A stretch of DNA of 7,244 bases from Candidatus Woesebacteria bacterium (GTDB lineage: Bacteria > Patescibacteriota > Microgenomatia > UBA8517), in the NCBI GenBank assembly GCA_026394855.1, contig JAPLZT010000051.1, positions 1 through 7,244 on the forward strand, written 5' to 3'. Shown one piece after another: positions 1 to 5,161 of the stretch (position 1 is its first letter; each line of letters starts with the position of its first letter). A program made the position numbers and the translations under genes. The notes beneath the pieces were generated by a model. The model was not told where the DNA came from, searched no databases, and saw only the letters and a program-made list of their open reading frames with translations.

Positions 1-2
1 AA

Positions 3-734
3 ACCTTTAAGACTTGCCCTCTTCATTACAAATTAAAGTACATTTATAAAGTTCCGACACCAAAAACCGCATCGCAAAGCTTCGGAACTACAATGCATAC
101 AACATTGAAAGAATTTTACACAAAAATTAAGGAAGAACCCCACTTCGCCAAGGCTTCGCGGGGTGATCTAGAGAAATTAATACTATCCTTGCTTGACGAT
201 AATTGGATCAGTGAAGGATATTTGGATAAATCCCAACGGGTCAAGTTTCTGGAAAAAGGCAAAGATTATTTAAGAGGTTTTTTGAAGGAAGGATTTAATC
301 CTAAAGTAAAAACCGTATCGCTAGAACTGCCATTTACCGTGCCGCTAGGTAATAATCTCAAGGTTGGAGGCAAGATTGACAGAATAGATATATTGCCCAG
401 TGGGGGAATTGAAATTATTGATTACAAAACAGGGGCAACGATTCCTTCTCAAAAAGATGTCGACAAAAATCTACAGCTTTCTTTTTATGCTTTGGCTGCA
501 ACAAAAATTCCAACAGAACCCTTGGGAAAGTTGCCGAAGAAAATAAAACTCTCTCTTTATTTTCTAGATTCTCAGGAAAAGATAACAACAGAAAGAACAA
601 GGGAAGAATTGGAAAAAGCAGTAGATGAAATATTTAGATTGAGGAACGAAATCGAAAAATCAGAGTTTAAATGCTCCAATCATATCTTTTGTCAGAATAG
701 GTGTGAATATTCTTTGTTTTGTAAGGCTGATTAA
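3..734 (+). CDS. UvrD/AddA-type helicase, C-terminal Fe-S/PD-(D/E)XK nuclease domain (5' truncated by window)
   Basis: This is the 3' end of a larger gene. The frame is open from nt 3, and the codons upstream of the ATG at nt 93 already encode conserved family sequence (TCPLHYKLKYIYKVPTP, then SFGTTMH), so that ATG is internal. Numbering from nt 3, 243 residues are visible. Cys5 begins the Fe-S-type cysteine set. His32 matches the RecB-nuclease histidine. Asp126 (GKIDRID), Asp140 and Lys142 (IIDYKTG) and Gln158 (LQLSFYAL) form the PD-(D/E)XK core. Cys224, Cys230, Cys234 and Cys240 form the C-terminal cysteine cluster. In AddA/AddB, RecB and Cas4 relatives this fold cuts DNA during end processing, and in the relevant bacterial proteins it follows a UvrD/Rep helicase. 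That the missing N-terminus is a helicase is inference. A GC-rich repeat is embedded at residues 46-54. The stop codon abuts the stop of the convergent neighbour. Confidence 0.88.
   Translation, partial: TFKTCPLHYKLKYIYKVPTPKTASQSFGTTMHTTLKEFYTKIKEEPHFAKASRGDLEKLILSLLDDNWISEGYLDKSQRVKFLEKGKDYLRGFLKEGFNPKVKTVSLELPFTVPLGNNLKVGGKIDRIDILPSGGIEIIDYKTGATIPSQKDVDKNLQLSFYALAATKIPTEPLGKLPKKIKLSLYFLDSQEKITTERTREELEKAVDEIFRLRNEIEKSEFKCSNHIFCQNRCEYSLFCKAD
50..89. repeat. Inverted repeat, 8-bp arms, inside the nuclease-domain gene
   Basis: AGTTCCGA at nt 50-57 is the perfect reverse complement of TCGGAACT at nt 82-89, separated by 24 bases. It lies in the coding sequence for the conserved KVPTP to SFGTT segment. 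It may be an embedded palindromic element, or chance within a coding region. Confidence 0.35.
138..163 (+). repeat. CTTCGC-type embedded element, copy A1
   Basis: A 26-nt GC-rich element inside the nuclease-domain gene. It begins CCCCACTTCGC and ends GGCTTCGCGGGG, with CCCC/GGGG ends and an internal direct repeat of CTTCGC. It is identical to nt 2802-2828 in yifB except for one extra A there. It encodes PHFAKASRG in a helical stretch between the nuclease histidine and the first catalytic Asp. It contains no stop codon in any of the three forward frames. Confidence 0.8.
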
Positions 735-995
735 TTATTTAAACCCGATTATTTGAAGTCCGTATTTGTTGATATCCGACTTGCTCCAGTATTTTTGTTT
801 ATTTGTGTTTAAGACAAAGGTGATCTTCTTTTCCATCCTTCTTCCTGTATATTTTTTCTTTATCGGATCGTATTCTTCTAAAACTAAAACATCTCCTTTT
901 TTGCATTTAAAATCTGCAAGTCTCGCATCAAATGTTTTTTCTCCAGAAAGAATACTTTCAAATCCTTCTTTCCAAGTTTTTTTCCTGATTTTCAT
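735..995 (-). CDS. DUF3850/ASCH (PUA-like) domain small protein
   Basis: An 86-residue protein starting MKIRKKTWKEGFESILSGEK. The sequence KTW..GFE.ILSGEKTFDARLADF, followed by GDVLVLEEYDP and YTGR, is the DUF3850 pattern. This is a small member of the PUA-like/ASCH superfamily, whose members bind RNA or act on modified nucleosides; the role of this one is unknown. The frame stays open upstream to an ATG at 1073, but a strong promoter with a -10 box at 1006-1011 lies inside that extension. The ATG at 995, only a few bases past the expected transcription start, is therefore the likely start. AGGGG just before it is too close to the expected 5' end to be an ordinary ribosome-binding site. The gene is divergent from the toxin-antitoxin pair with back-to-back promoters, and its stop abuts the stop at 734 with no visible terminator. 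The domain call is from recognised motifs, not a search. Confidence 0.78.
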   Translation of the reverse strand: MKIRKKTWKEGFESILSGEKTFDARLADFKCKKGDVLVLEEYDPIKKKYTGRRMEKKITFVLNTNKQKYWSKSDINKYGLQIIGFK

Positions 996-1005
996 TACCC
1001 CTAGC

Positions 1006-1035
1006 ATTATAACACCTGCAACCATGACCTGTAAA
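1006..1035 (-). promoter_or_regulatory. Promoter of the DUF3850/ASCH gene (extended -10)
   Basis: On the minus strand, -35 TTTACA is at 1035-1030, the spacer is 18 bp, and -10 TATAAT is at 1011-1006, preceded by TGT (an extended -10). The expected transcription start is around 998-1000, leaving a leader of about 3-5 bases before the ATG at 995. The transcript would be nearly leaderless. Confidence 0.7.
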
Positions 1036-1055
1036 TAGGTCTTGACAGGAGACCT
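1026..1055. promoter_or_regulatory. Candidate operator: overlapping inverted repeats between divergent promoters
   Basis: GACCT (1026-1030) and AGGTC (1037-1041) form a perfect inverted repeat with a 6-bp spacer. The same AGGTC also pairs with GACCT at 1051-1055. The repeats cover the minus-strand -35 box and flank the plus-strand -35 box. Phd/YefM antitoxins, alone or with their toxin, typically repress their own operons by binding palindromes at the promoter. This is therefore a plausible autoregulatory site that would also affect the divergent DUF3850 gene. Binding is inferred. Confidence 0.5.
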
Positions 1056-1069
1056 GAATGTGGTATTAT
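1042..1069 (+). promoter_or_regulatory. Toxin-antitoxin promoter, predicted leaderless start
   Basis: A consensus -35 TTGACA is at 1042-1047, the spacer is 16 bp, and -10 TATTAT is at 1064-1069, preceded by TGG (an extended -10). A start 7 bases after the -10 falls on the A of the ATG at 1076, predicting a leaderless mRNA for the antitoxin. Confidence 0.75.
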
Positions 1070-1075
1070 TCAAAT

Positions 1076-1315
1076 ATGACTACAATTTCTATATCTCAGC
1101 TTAAGATGAATCCTGCGGCGGCTATTTCAAGCGCACAGGACTATCCTCTTGCAGTTCAAAACAGAAATACAACCGAAGCCTATCTTGTCGGTAAGGGTTT
1201 GTTTGAAAAATTAATTGTATTTCTTGAAGATGCGGAAGATATAAAAACAATAAAATCTATTGATTTAAAAGATAAAAGTGACTTCGAAGAATTTGCCTCT
1301 GAATTCGGAATATGA
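1076..1315 (+). CDS. Phd/YefM-family antitoxin
   Basis: A 79-residue protein beginning MTTISISQLKMNPAAAISSAQ. The N-terminal half (ISISQLKMNP, PLAVQNRNTTEAYLVGKGLFEKL) follows the Phd/YefM fold pattern: a short strand, a helix containing NP, a strand with the nearly invariant Asn-Arg, then a strand and a helix. In known members this half dimerises and binds operator DNA. The acidic C-terminal tail (DLKDKSDFEEFASEFGI) is the kind of segment that wraps and neutralises the toxin. An ATG 18 bases upstream (1058) is also in frame, but it lies upstream of the -10 box. The ATG at 1076 coincides with the predicted transcription start and is preferred. The stop overlaps the toxin start as ATGA (1312-1315), implying translational coupling. 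Confidence 0.85.
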   Translation: MTTISISQLKMNPAAAISSAQDYPLAVQNRNTTEAYLVGKGLFEKLIVFLEDAEDIKTIKSIDLKDKSDFEEFASEFGI

Positions 1316-1569
1316 AACTGACAATTACTGCTCATGCAAAAAAGCAGATTAGGAAATTTCCAAAGACGTTAAAATTAATAGTCTTTACTAAAATTAGAAA
1401 GATGGTTTCTGAAAGTAATAGACCATTTGAAAAACTGGAAGGTTACAAGAATTTTTACAAAGCGAGGGTCGGAAATTATAGAATAATATTTATTAAATAC
1501 CCAAAGGAAATTGAGATTGTTTTAGTTGCTCACAGAAAAGAAGTATATAAACTCTTGGCGAGAATTTAG
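1312..1569 (+). CDS. RelE/ParE-superfamily toxin
   Basis: An 85-residue basic protein. MKLTITAHAKKQIRKFPK is a typical RelE/ParE N-terminus. LEGYKNFYKARVGNYRIIFI (about residues 42-61) is the family's core strand pair with the Arg-x(4)-Tyr-Arg pattern. VAHRKEVYKLL (72-82) is the C-terminal strand and helix that in RelE-type mRNA interferases carries catalytic Arg and Tyr residues. These features (Arg52, Tyr56-Arg57, Arg75, Tyr79) favour a ribosome-dependent RelE-like mRNase over a ParE gyrase poison, but the distinction is not certain from sequence. It overlaps the antitoxin by 4 bases, the usual antitoxin-first arrangement. yifB follows after 21 bases with no clear separate promoter. Confidence 0.87.
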   Translation: MKLTITAHAKKQIRKFPKTLKLIVFTKIRKMVSESNRPFEKLEGYKNFYKARVGNYRIIFIKYPKEIEIVLVAHRKEVYKLLARI

Positions 1570-1579
1570 AAATGATCTA

Positions 1580-1593
1580 CACTGGATTCAGTG
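1580..1593. repeat. Small inverted repeat across the yifB start
   Basis: CACTG (1580-1584) and CAGTG (1589-1593) form a perfect 5-bp stem with a GATT loop. The second arm includes the GTG start codon of yifB. It could mildly restrict initiation, or be chance. Confidence 0.35.
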
Positions 1594-3141
1594 CTTACTA
1601 AAGTTTTATCTGCTGCGCATTTTGGACTTGAAGCAACTCCTATTGAGGTTGAAGTAAATGTCTTCAAAAAAGGTTTTCCGGGTTTTTCTATAATAGGTCT
1701 TCCCAATAAATCAATCGAAGAGGCAAAGGAAAGGGTTAAAACGGCCCTTATTAATTCTGGAATCGATTTTCCTAATTTAAAAATAATTGTCAATTTAGCC
1801 CCTGCGGATATTCCTAAAGAAGGATCTCTATATGACTTGCCGATAGCAATTGGAATTTTGGCTTCCATGGAGTTGGTTAAAATTCCGGAAGAAAAGTCTT
1901 TCTTTTATGGAGAGCTTTCTTTAGATGGAGGTTTAAGACATACAAAAGGAGTTTTTCTTTTGGCACTGGCTGCAAAAAGCCTTGGAATTAAAAATCTTTT
2001 TGTTCCCAAAGATTCGGCCAATGAGGCATCGGTAATTACCGGAATTAATGTTTATCCGGTTACTTCGTTATCAGAACTGATTGGTTTTTTGAATGGAGTC
2101 TCTGAAATTAAAAAACTTAATCATACTGTTCACCATTCACTGTCCACTGATTATGAGACTGTTGAGTTTGACTTCAGCGAAATTATTGGCCAGGAATCGG
2201 CTAAGCGTGCCATGACTATTGCCGCGGCTGGCGGACACAACATCTTTATGATGGGTCCACCCGGAGCAGGAAAAACAATGTTGGCAAGGGCAACCGCAGG
2301 AATTTTACCTCCATTAAATGAGGAGGAATCCTTAGAAGTAACTAAAATTTATTCTCTTACAGGAAATATTCCGCCAGGAGAAGGTTTAATTACCCAAAGA
2401 CCATTTAGGACCGCACATCATACAACTTCCAGAATTGGTTTAATTGGAGGAGGAAGCGATCCTCACCCTGGAGAAATTTCACTTTCGCATAATGGGGTTT
2501 TATTTTTGGATGAGTTTCCCGAATTTCCAAGGTCAACGCTTGAAGCTTTGCGTCAGCCGCTTGAGGATGGGAGAGTTTCGATAATAAGAATTGCCGGTAG
2601 TGTTACTTTCCCCGCATCCTTTATGCTTATTGCAGCGGCCAATCCCTGTCCCTGCGGCTATTTAGGAGATCCTAAAAAAGAATGTAAATGCACACCCCGG
2701 ATGGTTATGAAATACCAGGCAAAACTCTCGGGTCCTTTAATGGATAGAATTGACCTTCATATTAATGTACCGGCGGTGGATATAGAAAAGCTTATAGCGG
2801 ACCCCACTTCGCACAAGGCTTCGCGGGGCGTAGTAGCGAATTCTAGACAAATAAGAGAAGAGGTCATCAATGCTAGAAAAATTCAAAATAAAAGATTTAA
2901 AGGTTTAAAAATTTACACCAATGCCAATATGAAAAATAAACATATTGGCAAGTTTTGCGATATAGATAAGGAGTCTTTACTTTTACTCAAACAGGCGGTT
3001 AATACATATAACTTATCCGCCAGAACCTATTTTAGGCTGATTAAAGTTTCTCAGACAATTTGCGATTTGGCCGGCGAGAAGAGAATTTTGCCTAACCACG
3101 TCGCTGAAGCTTTGCAGTATCGTATTAGGACCAATGACTAA
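1591..3141 (+). CDS. yifB: YifB/ComM-family Mg-chelatase-like AAA+ ATPase
   Basis: A 516-residue protein of full family length. Residues about 1-170 form the ChlI-like N-terminal domain (KVLSAAHFGLEA, GFSIIGLPNKSIEEAKERV, YDLPIAIGIL). Residues about 190-395 form the AAA+ core, with Walker A GPPGAGKT (222-229), Walker B LFLDE (304-308), the AAANP sensor region (348-352) and an Arg-finger-like Arg386 in LMDRID. Residues about 415-516 form the C-terminal Mg-chelatase-type helical domain. Four cysteines (353, 355, 365, 367) follow the sensor, as in the family. ComM, the characterised relative, is a hexameric helicase that promotes branch migration during natural transformation. GTG at 1591 is the first usable start after a stop at 1573; no strong ribosome-binding site is visible. 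Two repeats are embedded: a heptad array in the ChlI-AAA linker and a CTTCGC element between the AAA core and the C-terminal domain. It overlaps yraN by 8 bases. Confidence 0.95.
   Translation: MLTKVLSAAHFGLEATPIEVEVNVFKKGFPGFSIIGLPNKSIEEAKERVKTALINSGIDFPNLKIIVNLAPADIPKEGSLYDLPIAIGILASMELVKIPEEKSFFYGELSLDGGLRHTKGVFLLALAAKSLGIKNLFVPKDSANEASVITGINVYPVTSLSELIGFLNGVSEIKKLNHTVHHSLSTDYETVEFDFSEIIGQESAKRAMTIAAAGGHNIFMMGPPGAGKTMLARATAGILPPLNEEESLEVTKIYSLTGNIPPGEGLITQRPFRTAHHTTSRIGLIGGGSDPHPGEISLSHNGVLFLDEFPEFPRSTLEALRQPLEDGRVSIIRIAGSVTFPASFMLIAAANPCPCGYLGDPKKECKCTPRMVMKYQAKLSGPLMDRIDLHINVPAVDIEKLIADPTSHKASRGVVANSRQIREEVINARKIQNKRFKGLKIYTNANMKNKHIGKFCDIDKESLLLLKQAVNTYNLSARTYFRLIKVSQTICDLAGEKRILPNHVAEALQYRIRTND
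2125..2152 (+). repeat. 7-bp-period tandem array in the YifB linker
   Basis: Tandem 7-mers ACTGTTC (2125), ACCATTC (2132) and ACTGTCC (2139), followed by a degenerate ACTGATT (2146). They encode TVHHSLST in the linker between the ChlI-like and AAA+ domains. The 22-nt core at 2128-2149 matches nt 4119-4140 in dprA at 20 positions, in the same reading frame. Confidence 0.75.
2802..2828 (+). repeat. CTTCGC-type embedded element, copy A2
   Basis: A 27-nt copy of the element at 138-163 with a single inserted A after the first CTTCGC. It encodes PTSHKASRG between the AAA+ core and the C-terminal domain of YifB, where most family members have only a short loop. The KASRG part is read in the same frame as in copy A1. 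Confidence 0.82.
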
Positions 3142-3511
3142 GCAATTTAACAGAAAAGTAGGTTATGAGGGAGAAGAGATTGCGGCGAAATATTTATCAG
3201 ATAAGGGTTATAAAATTTTGGAGAAGAACTACTACACAAGATTTGGGGAAATTGATTTAATTGCTTCAAAAAACGATGGTTTGACCTTCGTAGAGGTCAA
3301 ACTAAAACACGGTGATGATTTTGGTACCCCAGAGGAAATGATAGGAGCCCCCAAACTTTTTCAGGTTCAAAGAATAGCGGAATTTTATTTAATGGATAAG
3401 CCTCAAATGGCAAAAATTTATAAAATTTATTCGATAGACGCGGTTTGCATCATGATGGGCGAAGGTGGGGAAGTGCAAAGAATCAATCATTATGAAAATC
3501 TTACGTTCTAA
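3134..3511 (+). CDS. yraN: YraN family (UPF0102) predicted endonuclease-fold protein
   Basis: A 125-residue protein of normal family length. It begins MTKQFNRKVGYEGEEIAAKYL, with the conserved Gly-x-x-Gly-Glu-x-x-Ala motif (Glu14). Next comes the nuclease-like core GEIDLIA (Asp41) and FVEVK (Glu54, Lys56), then a helix with FGTPEEMIGAPK. This is the PD-(D/E)XK-like arrangement of the UPF0102 family. Nuclease activity is predicted for the family, and its cellular role is still poorly defined. AGGA at 3127-3130 sits 3 bases before the ATG, a short but possible ribosome-binding site. It overlaps yifB by 8 bases and dprA by 20 bases, so the three genes are very probably co-transcribed and translationally coupled. 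The yifB-yraN-dprA grouping recurs in many bacteria and suggests a role in DNA uptake or recombination. Confidence 0.92.
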   Translation: MTKQFNRKVGYEGEEIAAKYLSDKGYKILEKNYYTRFGEIDLIASKNDGLTFVEVKLKHGDDFGTPEEMIGAPKLFQVQRIAEFYLMDKPQMAKIYKIYSIDAVCIMMGEGGEVQRINHYENLTF

Positions 3512-4322
3512 AATTAAAATCGGGAGAACTCTAAAGAATATTTATTATAGAGGTGATTTAGAGAAAGGAATTTTTAAAAAATCAATTGCTATTGTAGGAA
3601 GTAGGCGAATGACCAGGTATGGAAAAGATGTGGTTGATAAATTTGTTTCAGAATTCGTTACAAATGGGGTTACAACGATTTCCGGTTTTATGTATGGAGT
3701 GGATACAGAGGTTCATCAAAAGACTGTTGATTACGGGGGAAGAACGGTAGCGGTTTTTGGCTGCGGTCTGGATGTAATTTATCCGCCTGAAAATGAAAAA
3801 CTCTACGGTCAAATTTTAGAAAATAAAGGTTTGGTAGTTAGTGAATATGAACCTTCCGCAAAACCTCATCTTTGGAAATTTCCTCAGAGAAATAAAATTG
3901 TTGCCGGCCTTGCTAGTCTGGGTGTTTTGGTGATTGAAGCAGGAGAAAAAAGCGGATCGTTAATTACGGCAAATCTTGCCAAAAAAATGGGCAAAAAAAT
4001 TTATGCAGTGCCAGGATCTATCACTTCGTCGGTTTCGGTTGGTTGCAATAATCTAATTAAAAGCGGGGAGGCGATAATGGTTACATCTGCTAGCGATATA
4101 TTAAAAATCAAATCTACGGTTCACAGTTCACTGTCCACTGTTCACAATTTATCCATCATGGAGAATAGTATTTATAAGATATTGCAATTGGAACCGATGG
4201 GTATTGATGAAATTGCAGCAAAAATAGAAAGCAGTATTGTTGAGATTGGATCAACACTTTCGGTAATGAGTTTAAAGGGTTTTATTACCGAATCGGGAGG
4301 GAAATATTATCTGTCGAAATAG
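3492..4322 (+). CDS. dprA: DNA processing protein DprA (short form with winged-helix tail)
   Basis: A 276-residue protein. The Rossmann-like DprA core carries GSRRMTRYG (36-44), SGFMYGVDTEVH (64-75), FGCGLDVIYPPE (89-100), FPQRNKIVAGL (130-140), GEKSGSLITA (151-160) and PGS (174-176). Residues about 221-276 (NSIYKILQLEPMGIDEIAAK to GKYYLSK) form a C-terminal DprA winged-helix domain. The N-terminal SAM-like domain of longer DprAs is absent. DprA binds incoming single-stranded DNA and loads RecA during transformation. The start at ATG 3492 is preferred because MKILRSKIKIGRTLKNIYYRG leads into the fold; GTG at 3465 would add nine unconserved residues. It overlaps yraN by 20 bases. A heptad array encodes the linker at about residues 207-218. 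The end overlaps the convergent femAB gene by 16 bases. Confidence 0.93.
   Translation: MKILRSKIKIGRTLKNIYYRGDLEKGIFKKSIAIVGSRRMTRYGKDVVDKFVSEFVTNGVTTISGFMYGVDTEVHQKTVDYGGRTVAVFGCGLDVIYPPENEKLYGQILENKGLVVSEYEPSAKPHLWKFPQRNKIVAGLASLGVLVIEAGEKSGSLITANLAKKMGKKIYAVPGSITSSVSVGCNNLIKSGEAIMVTSASDILKIKSTVHSSLSTVHNLSIMENSIYKILQLEPMGIDEIAAKIESSIVEIGSTLSVMSLKGFITESGGKYYLSK
4116..4150 (+). repeat. 7-bp-period tandem array in the DprA linker
   Basis: Five contiguous 7-mers start at 4116, 4123, 4130, 4137 and 4144. They run from ACGGTTC and ACAGTTC through two ACTG-type units to ACAATTT, with consensus AC-N-R-T-Y-Y. They encode STVHSSLSTVHN between the Rossmann core and the winged-helix domain. The core is shared in sequence and frame with the yifB array at 2125-2152. 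Confidence 0.78.
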
Positions 4323-5161
4323 GGGAATCTGAACTTAGTATAACATCCGGGGTAGAGAACCTCTTTCCCTCCAAATGATTGTTTAAAGTGAGTAAAACCA
4401 AGCCAACTTTTATTTGGAAATCTTTCGTCATATATTCCTTCAAAGTCAAAAATCTTGCAACCTACCTTCTTAGCCCATAGTAAACCTTTCCAGACAAGAG
4501 AGTATTGGGAGAGGGAAGTGCGTCCTTCATTATTTGTAAACCCCTGCCAATAATATGCATAGTCATGTAAAGAACGTGTGAAAATCGCTCCACCGATTAT
4601 ACTGCCAGACTTATTGTGCGACGTAAGTATTATAGGTTTATGAGTAGGAAAATTTTTGCGTAAATTAATTAAACTATCTAAACTTGGTACAAACCTTGTA
4701 AATTTAACCGATTTTCTCCAAGCGTTATGAAACTTTCTTAAATCAGAAAGGGAAGATATTTCTTTTATGTTAGACGTTCCCCTATCTTGCGAAGCCCTGA
4801 GCAAAGTCGAACGGGCGTCCTTTTTAAAGTTTGCGGTGATTTTGGAGATAGGTTGGGTTAGATCTATTTGAAGTGTTTTTGAGGGTAAATATGGCGATTT
4901 GCTTTGTTTAAAGCCCTTTGAAGCTAAAAGTTTAACATCGCGTTCGCTTTTTGGCTCTAATATAATTTGAAATACGCGGTATTTCCGGCACAGTTTTTCT
5001 GTTGTTTTGAAGTTTATTTCTTCCGGCCTCTGAATTTTTAAGACAGATCCTATTAAAGGAAGTTTTTTAATAAAGTAGTTTATGTTTTCTATTCTTGCAA
5101 CTATCCAGCCTTCACATTTCAGGTAGTCTGCGTACTCTTGGGTCTGTCTAATGTCGATCAT
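4307..5161 (-). CDS. FemAB-family/GNAT-fold aminoacyltransferase-like protein (second copy)
   Basis: A 284-residue protein. Recognisable FemAB/GNAT-fold features are TLQIDLTQPISKITANFKKDAR (96-116, the entry to the second GNAT-like half), GSIIGGAIFTRSLHDYAYYWQGF (186-208), KGLLWAKKVGCKIFDFEGIYD (225-245) and GFTHFKQSFGGKEVLYPG (255-272). Characterised Fem proteins add amino acids from aminoacyl-tRNA to the peptidoglycan stem peptide; other members of this broad family have other acceptors, so the substrate is unknown. The ATG overlaps the stop of the upstream femAB gene as ATGA. A possible ribosome-binding site AGGA lies at 5175-5172, about 10 bases before the start. Residues 115-122 (ARSTLLRA) are encoded by a CTTCGC-type repeat lying on a region that is conserved in the other FemAB gene. 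The 3' end overlaps dprA by 16 bases. Confidence 0.82.
   Translation of the reverse strand: MIDIRQTQEYADYLKCEGWIVARIENINYFIKKLPLIGSVLKIQRPEEINFKTTEKLCRKYRVFQIILEPKSERDVKLLASKGFKQSKSPYLPSKTLQIDLTQPISKITANFKKDARSTLLRASQDRGTSNIKEISSLSDLRKFHNAWRKSVKFTRFVPSLDSLINLRKNFPTHKPIILTSHNKSGSIIGGAIFTRSLHDYAYYWQGFTNNEGRTSLSQYSLVWKGLLWAKKVGCKIFDFEGIYDERFPNKSWLGFTHFKQSFGGKEVLYPGCYTKFRFPYFDR
4794..4817 (-). repeat. CTTCGC-type embedded element, copy B1
   Basis: A 24-nt copy in the second femAB gene. It matches nt 6235-6258 at 22 of 24 positions, with GCCC/GGGC ends. On the coding strand it contains TTCGACTTTGCTCAGGGC and continues into TTCGC, as in copies A1 and A2. It encodes ARSTLLRA, in the same frame as the copy in the helicase gene. 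Confidence 0.78.

Noticed and set aside
93..95. ATG at 93 as the true start of the nuclease-domain gene
   Set aside because: The 30 codons upstream (to nt 3) are open and encode conserved Fe-S/nuclease sequence (TCPLHYK, KVPTP, SFGTT), so the gene begins outside the window.
766..1038. Plus-strand 90-codon open frame opposite the DUF3850 gene
   Set aside because: A hydrophobic antisense shadow with no recognisable motif; it overlaps the promoter region.
996..1073. N-terminal extension of the DUF3850 protein up to ATG 1073
   Set aside because: It would run across both promoters and the inverted repeats, and those residues do not resemble the domain.
2542..3115. GAAGCTTTGC repeated at 2542 and 3106, with its reverse complement at 74
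   Set aside because: Both yifB copies encode Glu-Ala-Leu in ordinary conserved positions; a 10-mer shared through codon use is not evidence of an element.
3465..3491. GTG at 3465 as the dprA start
   Set aside because: It adds nine residues with no family similarity; ATG 3492 gives a typical start.
2125..4150. CRISPR-like interpretation of the repeat arrays
   Set aside because: Units are 7 bp, contiguous and without spacers; no cas gene is present. The Cas4-like fold at the left end belongs to a helicase-nuclease.
4300..4340. Terminator between dprA and femAB
   Set aside because: The coding regions overlap, and no GC-rich hairpin followed by a T run is visible on either strand.
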